From: Anaerofilum hominis
Lineage (GTDB): Bacteria; Bacillota; Clostridia; Oscillospirales; Ruminococcaceae
Direction of reading: 5' to 3'
NCBI RefSeq assembly: GCF_014287275.1
Contig: NZ_JACONZ010000005.1
Location: 279,850-343,849, forward strand
Length of the DNA: 64,000 nucleotides
Made by a program: the position numbers and the translations under genes. Positions 52,242-61,397 of this stretch are shown in pieces. The notes under the pieces were generated by a model that saw nothing but the letters and a program-made list of their open reading frames with translations, was not told the origin of the DNA and ran no database searches. Every line of letters begins with the position of its first letter. Position 1 is the stretch's first letter.

Positions 52242-52655
52242 ATGGGGACTGATAGCATGTCCCAGATCGAATTAAAGTCATACCTAAAGACATTGGCAAA
52301 GCCCGCGGCAGCCGCAGCGAAAGACTCGCAGGACGCGACCCAATGCAGAAAAGGGGGGGCGGCTCTGTGCAAGGAGATTGCCATCCTGAAAGCGACAGAA
52401 CCTCCGAAAGACTTCACGGTGGATACGATCAAATCCTGGCTGGAAAGCATTAAAGCGGCGCCGGACCGGGAAGCTGTGCGGCTGCTGATAGAGCGCATTG
52501 ACACCAAAGAGGGCGAAGAAAAAGAAAAGACCGCTTTCGAGATGCAAAGCACCTTAAAAGCGGTCTTAAGTAAACATGGTTGCGGAGGCCCGCAACATGT
52601 TTTGCCTAAAATACTGTTTGAATTTTCGGTGCAAAGCCGCCGAAGAACGGGTTAA
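52242..52655 (+). CDS. Possible C-terminal fragment of a serine recombinase
   Basis: 137 codons from ATG 52242 (ATG 52257 also possible). The tail (DTIKSWLESIKAAPDREAV, LLIERIDTKEG, STLKAVLSKHGCGG, PKILFEF) resembles, from memory, the C-terminal ends of clostridial recombinase family proteins; no catalytic domain is present. It converges with the prophage giant gene and sits at the prophage edge, where a recombinase would be expected. It could equally be a complete phage gene of unknown function. Confidence 0.4.
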   Translation: MGTDSMSQIELKSYLKTLAKPAAAAAKDSQDATQCRKGGAALCKEIAILKATEPPKDFTVDTIKSWLESIKAAPDREAVRLLIERIDTKEGEEKEKTAFEMQSTLKAVLSKHGCGGPQHVLPKILFEFSVQSRRRTG

Positions 52656-52667
52656 AACAGGTAAAGA

Positions 52668-55600
52668 TCACTCCAATTCCCGGTAAATTTTCATGGCCTC
52701 TTCGCGTGTAAATCCTGCCTCGACCAATGCGTCGATCTTTTTCCGCTTTGCGCTGCCGGGAATCGTCTTTCCGTTCGGGTACTTGTCGCCCCGGACGTCT
52801 CCCATGACCTGCTTTGCAAACAGCGCCGTTGCTATACTCTCATACTGGTCGCCCCCTTGATCTTCGGCCCAATCCAGCACCGTCTGAGTGCCTTTCGGCA
52901 ATGGCACGTCCACCACCAGATTTTTGGCGATCTCGTTTGCGATGTCATACGCTTTGCTCGTCACTTTGACTGCCTGGTCCGCGGGGATGTCCTCATACAT
53001 GGGCGTGAGGTATTCTAATATGCTATAGGCAGTCTGCCCCCTTGTCTGGCTCACCTGAGTGTATTCCTCCGGCGTATATCTGTGGCTCTCTCCATCCTGT
53101 GTCCAGGTCTTGTTGGCGTACCCCGGCAGCACAGATGTCTCTCCCGTCTCCTGGTAAAGCTGGTTCAGAATGCTGTCCACCTCGGTGGTCTTGTCCTCGC
53201 TGTAATATCCCGGTGACAGCATTCCCATCGCCAGCCTGCCGAGCAGGCTGCCCCCGGCGTTTTCCTGCGTTCTGCCCCACTGATCCACATAGGGTTCATT
53301 GGTTTGGGATAGGCCGGGCATCCTGTTCATCACCCCGCGCCATGTCTTGTCGAGCGTGCCGGCAAAGCCGGTCTTGTCTGTGTAGGTGGTGCGTCGGGTA
53401 TCGTCCACGCTCCGTGCCACCTTGCCCAAAACAGTTGGTATTCCCTGGGTGGCATAATTTACCGCTGCATTGGTGAGGATGCTCTCGATGGGGCTCGCCC
53501 CGCCGTAGGCGGCTGCTTGTATGGTGGAGTTCAGTCCCTGCAGCATGGTCATGTCCAGCACCGGCTCTGTGATTTTCAGCATGGCATCTGCAAAATCTGA
53601 AAATGTAAACTCTCCCTTGTCGCTCTCCAAAATTGTATTCCAGAGTTCTGCTCCTACGAACAGTGGCAACGCAGCCGGCGCCATCCAGTCCAGCGTGTAA
53701 CTCTTTCCCCCGATGTTTAAAGCATAGCTCTGTGCCCCGGTCAACTTTTCAAAATTTGCTTCCTTTTTGTTGCCACTGCCTGCGCCGGTCAGCAGCCCCT
53801 GAGAGGCCAGGTATCCACCTAACACCATGATTCCGCTGCCGGTCAATCCTTTCGCCAGCGCCTCGATAGCCTCGTCCGCTTTCACGCTGCCCTTTCTGAC
53901 CGCTTTGCAGGCCTTTGCAATTCCGTCCACCAGCCCCGCCGGACTATATTCGATGCCGCGCTTCACGATATTAATCGGCGTCTTTTTGAACGGCAAAATA
54001 CCCTCGGTGATGATATTTGTGGCCGCGTTGGTATGGCTGAAATTGTTGATCGCCGTCGCCACTTTGGATGCGTCCCGGAACGTTGCCTGTTGCGCCTGTT
54101 CGATGGCATACGCCCGTCCCTGATCCAGCAGGGTCGCTACATCTTCCGTTGGGGCTTTCAGCGCCTCTGCGCCCACATCGTTGGCTTTCAGCCAGCGGGC
54201 AAGGCTGTCTGCATAGGCCCCTTTCAGCGCCCAATCATCCTCCGCCTCCAGTGCGCCGGAAACCAGGGTCCTGGTCTTTTCCAGCACGGGGGTCTCAAAG
54301 ATGGTTTTGGCCTCCATGATGCCGCGAGTGGGGTTCTTTTTTCCCGTCCCGGTGACCAGCGCATAAACGTTTGCAAAATCATCCTTTGCTGCCTGTTTCA
54401 GTGCGTTGTCCGCTTCTGAGAAAGGGTTCAACAGCGCTTTGGTCCGGTTAATCCCTTCTTTGCCCATCGCCTGTCTGATCCTGTCGATCGTCGCTTCCAT
54501 CAGAGCTCCCACATCGTTTTTGATGCGGGTCACGGCGCCGAACACTGTGTTTCCGGCCACATTGCGAATGTGCGTTGTGGGGTTCCCCAGCATCGCCATG
54601 TACCGCCAGGCATTCCATTTCTCTGCAAAGGATGTATCGAATTTATCCGCAATGATCTTGTACGCCTGCTGTTCAATGACCTCCCGCTCTTTGGAATAAA
54701 GCGGCAGCTTTTGGGCATCGGTCATGATGTCCATGATTTGCTGGATGTCGTCCAGCGTCACCTCTGGCACTCCCGAAAACTCGTTGATCAGCTGCTCCAA
54801 CTGACTTTTGCTCAGACGCTCCTCCTGAAAGAGTTTCATCAGTTCATCTGTGAAGTTGTCCCCGAGGTCAAGCTTCGAAGAATTGACGGCGGCATCCACA
54901 GCCTCTCTCAAGTTCCTGACAGCCTCATCCATGTCCTGCGGGATGCTCGCTGTTCGTTCGTTCAGGATCTGATTAAGCTTGTCAGTCAGGTCCTGCATAG
55001 CCTCAAACAGCTTCGGGTCGGACTTCTGCAGGTCCTCCACATACTGCTGGACCATCCGCTCGGCTTTGACCAGCGTGCCCTCTGGTGTGCGGGTATACTT
55101 TACAAATGCCTGAATGCGCTGGCCGGCCTCAGTTCCGCGCTCCTGAATGATTTTGGCCCACTGCTCCACCTCTGACCAGTCGCCTGTTTCTTTTGCCCGC
55201 TCTGTCGCGTCGTGCAGGATGATCATCGCCGTGTCGGTATCAGTTCCGTCAAAGCGCATCTTTGTCGGCAGATCGGCCTTTTCCGCCGTCAGCAGCTCGG
55301 GGGTGCCGGTGCGCTGCATAGCCTCACGCAGAGACTGCTTTTCAGTCATCACGTCATAGGTGAACTTTGAGGTCTCCGGGTCAATATTGTTGAGGTTTGC
55401 CGAATTTTTTGACACCTCGTCAAGAAAAGGGGTATCGGCATAAGTACGGGAACTGACTTTGGACACTTTCTGTTTCGGCACATACTCTGCCCGCTTTGCG
55501 CCGACAGAGGGCCCACCGGCCCCGTCCTCCAAAAGGTCCGTTTCCGTTGCGAAATGGTCAGGGGTGGCAGGCGGTTCTCCTCCGCTCAACTTGTCTATAT

Positions 55601-58244
55601 CCCTGCTTTGTGGTATACTATTTTCAGAAATAACAGTATCTGAGGGAGGGGTAGAAGTGGACACACGATATGGCATTGTAGAGGGCACTTCGCGGCTTCT
55701 GGCGTATCCAGATTCCGAATTGCGTGTGAAAGAATTTATTGACGGCGCCTGGGTTCCTTTTAAAGGTGTATTCGGTACTTGGCTTGATTCCAGACCCATT
55801 ACGGAAGAGGAAGCCATGCGCCGAACTTCTGGAGTGAAACTGTCGTAATATTCTTCCCACATCTCCATCGATTTCGTATAGTCCGCCGCACGTTCAGCAG
55901 CTTGCGCATCAGTGAGGGAAAACTCGTCAAAATTCCGCCATTTATCATAGATGGCATCGGTTTGTTTTTTTATTGCCCAGGCTTCCGGGGTGGAGATCTG
56001 AATTTCTCCTTTTATCCCGTCTCCCAGATCAGCCGTTAAATGAATACCTCGATATCCGCTGCTGTTAAGCGGTTCGTCGATAAACACTTCCCCGGTTAAG
56101 CCGGGGAATTTTTGTTTTAGGGCTGCAATTGCGTTCGGCACGTCCTCCAGACTGTTCAGCAGAACTGCTGTGCGGGTATGATCTTTCGGGGCAAAAATGT
56201 CATAGTCTGCCCGGCCCTCCTGGTTCACCTTGCGCATGATCTTTTTGGCCAGGCTGGAGATGGATTTTTCCCCGGGGTCGATCACCTCCACGCCATCCCC
56301 AAGTGCTTCACGGATCCCACCAATCAGCTCCTGCTGTTTTGCAGGCGTCAACCGATGGATTTGTTCCGCCTGTGTGATCGCTTCTTCAAATCTCAGTGAG
56401 GGTTTTCCTTCTGCCGCATTTTGCAGAGCCAGCTTGTCCAGCGCTGAAATCTCTTCCACTGCTTGTCTATCCAAATTTCCCAAGCTGCTTTGATGGTTCT
56501 GAATCACAGCTTTCAGATCCTCACTTGTCTGCCCTATGCTATCCACAAAATCGGGGTTCGGCATGCTGCGTTGATGGACGGGGGCGTCAGTTTGCGGGGC
56601 CGAAATCCTGACTATTTCATCCCCATACAGCTCCGGGGCCAAAGCCCGCAGCCGCGGGTCGATCTCCATCTCTGCTCCTCCGTTGCCTGTGGTCTCCAGC
56701 AACGCGTTCGCAGAGACCCCAGGCTCGGGACCAATCGGCACCTTGGGGTGCCTCAAATCCTCTCTGAACGCGGTAGTCCCCGGGTGCTCATTGATATAGT
56801 AGCTTTTTATCGCCGCGGCTTCCGCATCCGTGAGCGCCTGTCCTCCCTGCAGTTTTTTTACGATGGTCTTGATCGCCGCGGGTATCGCCTCGCTGCCCAG
56901 GTTGAACAGCGCGTTGACCCCAAAGTTCTGCGCCGCCTGTGCCGCCACATCCCAGCCGGTCATGCGCTCCTCTTCCGGGACGCCCTGTTCCTCCTGCCTC
57001 CGCATAAGATCCAGATTATCCAGCGCTTCCGGTATCGTATCAAAGGTCACGTCCAGCATCTGGTCCCCCAGCAGGCCCGCCACCCGGTCCGGGGTAAAGA
57101 ATCCCGCTGCGGCCTGTCCCACAGGGCCCAGGCCAGACAAGCCACCGCTGATGGCGTTCCCCGCCCATTTCAGCGCGGATCCAACTCCCGGCACCCCCGC
57201 CACAAACTGTTTACCGCCAAAGTATTGGGCCATTTTCCCGCCCATCATCCCCGCGCCGTAAGCCATCGGCTGCTGGGTCTGTGCCGCACTCTGCACTGCC
57301 GTCCGGTCGTCCTTTGTCGCGCGCACTTTCTCCTGCCAATCCTCGTCCCCCGACAGGCTGGCCGCTGCGCCTCCGAGCTTAATCAGCAGATCGGTGAATC
57401 CAAGGCCTTTTCCGGCCCCTGCCACAGCAGAGCTGGCTGCGCTGATCTTTGTCTGTAACCGCGTGATCTCCGTGTAGTCCGGGTCCTGCATCATCGCCGC
57501 AAGTTGTTCACCCTGAGCTTCTTCATATCCTTTTGTGTTGTCAAAAGGATATTTATCCATGAATTGTGCGACCAGCCGCTTTGCCGTCTGCATCTGGGCG
57601 TCGTTCAGCTTGACCGACGGGTCGGCGTAAAAGTCCAGCAGCTCAGCGTCGGTCTTACCCTGTTCAAACTGCTGTACAGCCTCGGTTTCGGCCCCTCTGA
57701 TCTGTGCCCCGTGCCGAATATCGGCGAACTGGGTGCCGGTAACGTCACCCGCAGCCCTAAAAGCGTCTTTCCAGCTATATTCCGGGGTCGCGGCCTCGAT
57801 GACAGCCTTTTCCTCCGGGGTGTACCCATACAGCACGCCCTCTTCTTTTTTCTGCCTGCGCTGCTCCCGGGCCGCTTCTGCCTTTTGCCGCGCCTGTCCC
57901 ACTATCTGGGGAAACAGCTCGTTCAGCATCGTCCCCTGAGTATCGTTCGCCGCCCGCAGGACGTCTGTAGTGCTGAACCGACTGGCCGCCGACAATTTTT
58001 CCTTTTCTCCCGCGGGCGGTTCGCGGCTTTCCACGGCCGCCGTGTTTCCGCCGGTCAGTTCGGCCACCGTTGCCATCAGCTCTTCATGGCTGCCGGCCGG
58101 GCTTTGCGCGGTGCTGCTCCCGCTCCCATATTTGGCCATAAACTCCTGACGGCTCATTCTGCCCCCGGTGCGTTCCCCTGTGTGGTTCCCCGTGTTTGCT
58201 GAGCCGGAGCCGTATTTCTTCAAAAATTCTTCGCGGGTCATCAT
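52668..58244 (-). CDS. Giant phage polyvalent protein with RelA/SpoT-like domain
   Basis: 1858 residues from ATG 58244 (ATG 58241 has better spacing to GAGGGTGAG). The N-terminus repeats a short motif (REEFLKKYGSGS, RQEFMAKYGSGS). Residues about 650-775 look like a (p)ppGpp synthetase fold: EKSISSLAKKI, KDHTRTAVLL, NSSGYRGIHL with Tyr and His, and GEIQIST with the catalytic Glu. A Ser/Pro-rich linker follows. The second half is helical, with AMLGNPTTHIRNVAGN (about 1228), found in phage polyvalent proteins, and two membrane-like segments (about 1470-1530). Likely packaged in the virion and ejected into the host. Late-gene position beside the virion coiled-coil protein supports this; function is inference. 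Confidence 0.75.
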   Translation of the reverse strand: MMTREEFLKKYGSGSANTGNHTGERTGGRMSRQEFMAKYGSGSSTAQSPAGSHEELMATVAELTGGNTAAVESREPPAGEKEKLSAASRFSTTDVLRAANDTQGTMLNELFPQIVGQARQKAEAAREQRRQKKEEGVLYGYTPEEKAVIEAATPEYSWKDAFRAAGDVTGTQFADIRHGAQIRGAETEAVQQFEQGKTDAELLDFYADPSVKLNDAQMQTAKRLVAQFMDKYPFDNTKGYEEAQGEQLAAMMQDPDYTEITRLQTKISAASSAVAGAGKGLGFTDLLIKLGGAAASLSGDEDWQEKVRATKDDRTAVQSAAQTQQPMAYGAGMMGGKMAQYFGGKQFVAGVPGVGSALKWAGNAISGGLSGLGPVGQAAAGFFTPDRVAGLLGDQMLDVTFDTIPEALDNLDLMRRQEEQGVPEEERMTGWDVAAQAAQNFGVNALFNLGSEAIPAAIKTIVKKLQGGQALTDAEAAAIKSYYINEHPGTTAFREDLRHPKVPIGPEPGVSANALLETTGNGGAEMEIDPRLRALAPELYGDEIVRISAPQTDAPVHQRSMPNPDFVDSIGQTSEDLKAVIQNHQSSLGNLDRQAVEEISALDKLALQNAAEGKPSLRFEEAITQAEQIHRLTPAKQQELIGGIREALGDGVEVIDPGEKSISSLAKKIMRKVNQEGRADYDIFAPKDHTRTAVLLNSLEDVPNAIAALKQKFPGLTGEVFIDEPLNSSGYRGIHLTADLGDGIKGEIQISTPEAWAIKKQTDAIYDKWRNFDEFSLTDAQAAERAADYTKSMEMWEEYYDSFTPEVRRMASSSVMGLESSQVPNTPLKGTQAPSINSFTRNSESGYARSREVPSTMPYRVSTSTPPSDTVISENSIPQSRDIDKLSGGEPPATPDHFATETDLLEDGAGGPSVGAKRAEYVPKQKVSKVSSRTYADTPFLDEVSKNSANLNNIDPETSKFTYDVMTEKQSLREAMQRTGTPELLTAEKADLPTKMRFDGTDTDTAMIILHDATERAKETGDWSEVEQWAKIIQERGTEAGQRIQAFVKYTRTPEGTLVKAERMVQQYVEDLQKSDPKLFEAMQDLTDKLNQILNERTASIPQDMDEAVRNLREAVDAAVNSSKLDLGDNFTDELMKLFQEERLSKSQLEQLINEFSGVPEVTLDDIQQIMDIMTDAQKLPLYSKEREVIEQQAYKIIADKFDTSFAEKWNAWRYMAMLGNPTTHIRNVAGNTVFGAVTRIKNDVGALMEATIDRIRQAMGKEGINRTKALLNPFSEADNALKQAAKDDFANVYALVTGTGKKNPTRGIMEAKTIFETPVLEKTRTLVSGALEAEDDWALKGAYADSLARWLKANDVGAEALKAPTEDVATLLDQGRAYAIEQAQQATFRDASKVATAINNFSHTNAATNIITEGILPFKKTPINIVKRGIEYSPAGLVDGIAKACKAVRKGSVKADEAIEALAKGLTGSGIMVLGGYLASQGLLTGAGSGNKKEANFEKLTGAQSYALNIGGKSYTLDWMAPAALPLFVGAELWNTILESDKGEFTFSDFADAMLKITEPVLDMTMLQGLNSTIQAAAYGGASPIESILTNAAVNYATQGIPTVLGKVARSVDDTRRTTYTDKTGFAGTLDKTWRGVMNRMPGLSQTNEPYVDQWGRTQENAGGSLLGRLAMGMLSPGYYSEDKTTEVDSILNQLYQETGETSVLPGYANKTWTQDGESHRYTPEEYTQVSQTRGQTAYSILEYLTPMYEDIPADQAVKVTSKAYDIANEIAKNLVVDVPLPKGTQTVLDWAEDQGGDQYESIATALFAKQVMGDVRGDKYPNGKTIPGSAKRKKIDALVEAGFTREEAMKIYRELE
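55591..55619 (+). promoter_or_regulatory. Antisense promoter inside the giant phage gene
   Basis: TTGTCT (55591-55596), exactly 17 bp, TATACT (55614-55619), about 38 bases before the GTG of the antisense ORF. Confidence 0.7.
55657..55848 (+). CDS. Antisense-encoded 63-residue protein next to the RelA/SpoT-like domain
   Basis: GTG 55657 is preceded by GAGGGAGGGG with about 6 bases spacing and by a well-spaced promoter. The product is protein-like: DTRYGIVEGTSRLLAYPDSE, then FIDGAWVPFKGVFGTWLD, ending EEEAMRRTSGVKLS, acidic/basic balanced with two Trp. The giant ORF read through this stretch on the other strand is low-complexity Ser/Thr/Pro (SEVPS-like), as if it were the shadow. No family recognised. 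It lies directly after the RelA/SpoT-like domain on the opposite strand; an immunity or antitoxin role is a hypothesis. Confidence 0.6.
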   Translation: MDTRYGIVEGTSRLLAYPDSELRVKEFIDGAWVPFKGVFGTWLDSRPITEEEAMRRTSGVKLS

Positions 58245-58248
58245 CTGC

Positions 58249-59322
58249 TCACCCTCTCGCAATCTGTGCCGCAATGGCCTCCAATGTGGCGTCGTCCAGT
58301 CCGAGCTCCCAGGCGGAGGTGTACAGGTCGTCCAGCGCCTTATCCAAAGCCTGCGAGCTGTTGAAACCATTGCCTACAGCGGACCGATAGGCTTTTGCCG
58401 CACTGGCAAGGGCAGCCTGGGCTTGTTCTGTATTCAACTGCGCCCCCTCATTGCCCGCGCTGTAACTGCTTTGTGCCGCCTTTGCCGCAGCCTGGGCCTG
58501 TGCTTGCTGCAGCGCTGCCATCTGCTGCGTATAGGTGCTGTCCAGATTATTCAGCGCGTCATATTTATCGCTCAAGATCTGCGCTGTACCATTGGCCAGG
58601 TTCTGCTCCAGCTCCATCTGGTATGCCAGTTTCCTTGCGTCGTCGTCCGACAAAGCGCTGTTGTAGGCCTGCAATGCGCTGGACTTGTTCTGGTTCAGGG
58701 TGTTCAACAGGGACGCCAGATCGCTGTTGCGCCCGGTGTCCACCGCGTTACGGGCGTTGCCGTAACTGTTATACAGGCCGGCAAGCCGGCTTTCCGACGC
58801 GCCGCCGTTGATGCCCAGCGCCGCCAGCTGCTGGGGCAGGTCCCGCTTGGACAGCATGTAGTTGAGATACGCCTGCTGCTGGGCGCGGTCGGCGTTTTCG
58901 TTGACCCCCTGCGCGCCGTAATCGTACTGTCCCTGCAGCTGCGTCAGCGTGTCGTTGTAGTTGCCCTGCAGCAGTTCGCCGCGGCGCGCGTAGGCGTCAG
59001 TCAGGTAACCCATATTTTTATCGTAGGCCGCTTGGGCCGCCGCCTGTTTCTGCCGGGCAGCCTCTTCCGCTCGCGCCCGCTGCTGGTCCAGTAGGCTCTG
59101 GTAGGCCGTCATCTGCTGGGCATAGAGGGCGGAAAGGGTAGAGCCGCCGCCGGTAGTTTGTGTAGGCTGTGTAGTTTGTGTAGGCTGTGTTTCTGTGGGC
59201 AAAGTCGCGTATACGGTAGGCGGTTGCTGGGAATCCTGAAGAGCTTTTAAAAGATCTTTTATTGGTTTAGAATCTGATTGCGTTATATCAAACGGATCTC
59301 GGACCCAAGGCATAGTCGCCAT
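58249..59322 (-). CDS. Phage Ala/Gln-rich coiled-coil protein, probable virion component
   Basis: 357 residues, high in Ala, Gln, Leu and Asn. N-terminal TQPTQTT repeat linker, then long helical stretches (QQRARAEEAARQKQAAAQAA, MAALQQAQAQAAAKAAQ). No enzyme motif. ATG 59322 follows GGGAGAG. The stop is 4 bases before the giant gene, so both are co-expressed late; it is probably an internal or tail protein. Unknown at family level. Confidence 0.65.
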   Translation of the reverse strand: MATMPWVRDPFDITQSDSKPIKDLLKALQDSQQPPTVYATLPTETQPTQTTQPTQTTGGGSTLSALYAQQMTAYQSLLDQQRARAEEAARQKQAAAQAAYDKNMGYLTDAYARRGELLQGNYNDTLTQLQGQYDYGAQGVNENADRAQQQAYLNYMLSKRDLPQQLAALGINGGASESRLAGLYNSYGNARNAVDTGRNSDLASLLNTLNQNKSSALQAYNSALSDDDARKLAYQMELEQNLANGTAQILSDKYDALNNLDSTYTQQMAALQQAQAQAAAKAAQSSYSAGNEGAQLNTEQAQAALASAAKAYRSAVGNGFNSSQALDKALDDLYTSAWELGLDDATLEAIAAQIARG

Positions 59323-59380
59323 TATTTTCTCTCCCTTCAAAAGCAGTCCGCCCTAAGCTTAGGACGGGCTGTTCTTCTTT

Positions 59381-59863
59381 TTATTTTTCCTTTTCGTTCC
59401 CGGCAAGTTTCTCTCCCGCCGCCTCAGTGCCGCTCTGCACACAGGCCAGGATCTTTTGCAAAAACGGCGGCAGCGGCGCGCCCAGAGCCGCCGCGTTTTC
59501 AGTGATGCTGCCCAGCTCGGTAATGATGTACCAGCACAGCACCAGCGGGCAAATCAGGGCGTTGTAATCAAACGGCAGCGCGATCCCCGGCAGGTTGTTG
59601 ATAATAATTCCCAAAAGTCCGTCCGCCGCCGCGCCCACAAGTACGGCAACGATCATGCCCAGCTTGTGGTACAGCCCGTCCCTTGCCGCAGCGGAGGACC
59701 AATTTTCAGCCCTGGCCGCCGCAATGCTGCCGGTCACATAATCCAGCAGCATACAGGCCGCCCAGCCGATCACCAGCCACCCCAGCCAGCCGAACACCGC
59801 GGTGACTACCCCGCAGACGCCTGTCATCGCGGCCTTGATCTTCGTCAACATGGTTTCCATCAT
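59381..59863 (-). CDS. Phage holin (holin family 1/TcdE-like)
   Basis: 160 residues with two or three hydrophobic segments (VVTAVFGWLGWLVIGWAACMLLDYVTGS, MIVAVLVGAAADGLLGIIINNLP) and the holin pattern YHKLGMIVAVLVG; the C-terminus is soluble. Forms pores at lysis so endolysin can act. The start ATG 59863 overlaps the end of the endolysin gene (TGATG), the usual lysis cassette arrangement. Confidence 0.9.
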   Translation of the reverse strand: MMETMLTKIKAAMTGVCGVVTAVFGWLGWLVIGWAACMLLDYVTGSIAAARAENWSSAAARDGLYHKLGMIVAVLVGAAADGLLGIIINNLPGIALPFDYNALICPLVLCWYIITELGSITENAAALGAPLPPFLQKILACVQSGTEAAGEKLAGNEKEK

Positions 59864-60952
59864 TCAACCCTCCAGTGCGGCAGATGCCGCTTTGATGCGG
59901 GCGAGATACCCGTCCGCCAGATCTTGCGCCTGTTCGGCTTTTGTCTCGGCCGTGGATGCCCGCGCCAGCAGCCCGGCGTTGGCGCTCTCCAGTGCTTTGA
60001 CCTGCTGCGCCATCTCTTCCGCGTCCCCGCCCGCAGACTGCGCCTGCACCGCCCGCACCGCGTCGCCTGCCGACAGGCCCGTGATCCTGCACCGATCGTC
60101 CAGCACCGCCGCGTACCGTTCCGCCCCGCCGACCAGCACCCGCACCCAGCGGTACCCGTCCGCCCCCGTGCCGCAGTCGGCCATCAGAGGGTAATATGTA
60201 CCGCTCGCCAACGTGCCGTTGTTGTAGGACTTGTCCACCGCATCCACGTCCGGCCCCGTGAAGCACTGGCAATTCTTCTCCCCGAATACCTCTAAAAACT
60301 GCATCATGCCGTCATCCTCCTTTTTGTCTGCCGTCCATCCGTGTCCGCCGATCAGGGCGGGATAGTCTTTGTAGGCGATGTTCAGGTCCACTCTGCCGGC
60401 GACCCCGTCTACCCGCCCGCTGCTGGAATACTGCCAGATGTCCGCGCCCTGGATGCCCATATACCCGCGATAGTCTGCGAGCCACAGATCATAGCCGGAC
60501 AGCGCGTCCATGTCAAGATAACTGTTTGCAAAGCTGGTGTAGGTGTACAGCATGGGGTAATATCCCAGCGCCCGGACCTCGTCCAGAAATGCGGCCGCGA
60601 TGATGCTGTTGTCGCCCTTTGAGATGGACTTGTAGGTCGCTGCGTCCTCCATGTCAAAGGCCACCGGCATGGTCAGCCGGTAGGGGGCCAGCAGCGCGGC
60701 GGCCTCCCGGGCGGCCCGGCGGGCGGCATTTGCCGTCTTGCAGTAGCTGTACACATACGCGCCCACAGCCAGTCCGGCGTCCAATGCACCGCGCATGTTT
60801 TGGGCAAAATACGGGTCCCGGCCCTCATCGATGCCGCCCTCATACCCGGCCCACCCCACCCGCACAAAGGCGAACTGCACCCCGGATGCCGCGACCCGTG
60901 GCCAGTTGATCTCTCCCTGGTATTTCGATACGTCGATGCCTTTTTGCTCCAA
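59864..60952 (-). CDS. Phage endolysin, GH25 lysozyme (muramidase)
   Basis: Cleaves peptidoglycan glycan chains. 362 residues from TTG 60952, preceded by GGGGAGGG; it begins LEQKGIDVSKYQGEINW, the GH25 N-terminus. Catalytic region FAFVRVGWAG and FDMEDAATY (Asp-x-Glu), WLADYRGYM, and QYSSSGRVDGVAGRVDLN. The second half (about 215-362) is a GH25-external region, probably cell-wall-binding, with a helical end. Located just before holin; together they form the lysis cassette. Confidence 0.92.
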   Translation of the reverse strand: MEQKGIDVSKYQGEINWPRVAASGVQFAFVRVGWAGYEGGIDEGRDPYFAQNMRGALDAGLAVGAYVYSYCKTANAARRAAREAAALLAPYRLTMPVAFDMEDAATYKSISKGDNSIIAAAFLDEVRALGYYPMLYTYTSFANSYLDMDALSGYDLWLADYRGYMGIQGADIWQYSSSGRVDGVAGRVDLNIAYKDYPALIGGHGWTADKKEDDGMMQFLEVFGEKNCQCFTGPDVDAVDKSYNNGTLASGTYYPLMADCGTGADGYRWVRVLVGGAERYAAVLDDRCRITGLSAGDAVRAVQAQSAGGDAEEMAQQVKALESANAGLLARASTAETKAEQAQDLADGYLARIKAASAALEG

Positions 60953-60986
60953 ATCCGATCCCTCCCCACTTTTGCCGGTGCGGCAC

Positions 60987-61382
60987 TTATACGCTGATCC
61001 CCAGCGCTGCCAATTGCTGCTCGATATAGGTAAGCTGTTCCAGCACCGCCACCAGATGGGTCTCTCCCGCAGGCTGGCCGCTGGTATAGTCCAGCTTGTC
61101 CACCCGCTGCTTACCCAGCGATGCAACCAGGGTATAGGCGCTGTAGAGGGTGTCGCGCACTGTGACCTCGGTGCCGTCCTCCCCGAGGCCGGTTTCGATC
61201 AGCCGCAGCGCCGACGTTTTTTGGGGGTCACTCACCAGTGCCTCAAACGCTTCCAGCGGCATTGCGTCCTCGGCCATATGTACCTCCATCCGGCTGCGGA
61301 TAGCGCTGCTGCCGCTCGGGTAGACTGTGGTTGCGTCAAGAATTTCCTTTTCGCTGTTGTCTGCAAATTTCAGTTTTAACAT
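60987..61382 (-). CDS. Phage protein, unknown
   Basis: 131 residues. No recognised domain. N-terminus KLKFADNSEKEILDATTVYPSGS, C-terminus EQLTYIEQQLAALGISV, helical. Lies between tail-tip and endolysin genes in the late operon, 34 bases from the endolysin start; a baseplate or chaperone-like role is possible. Starts at ATG 61382. Confidence 0.7.
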   Translation of the reverse strand: MLKLKFADNSEKEILDATTVYPSGSSAIRSRMEVHMAEDAMPLEAFEALVSDPQKTSALRLIETGLGEDGTEVTVRDTLYSAYTLVASLGKQRVDKLDYTSGQPAGETHLVAVLEQLTYIEQQLAALGISV

Positions 61383-61397
61383 ATATTTTCCTCCCTG

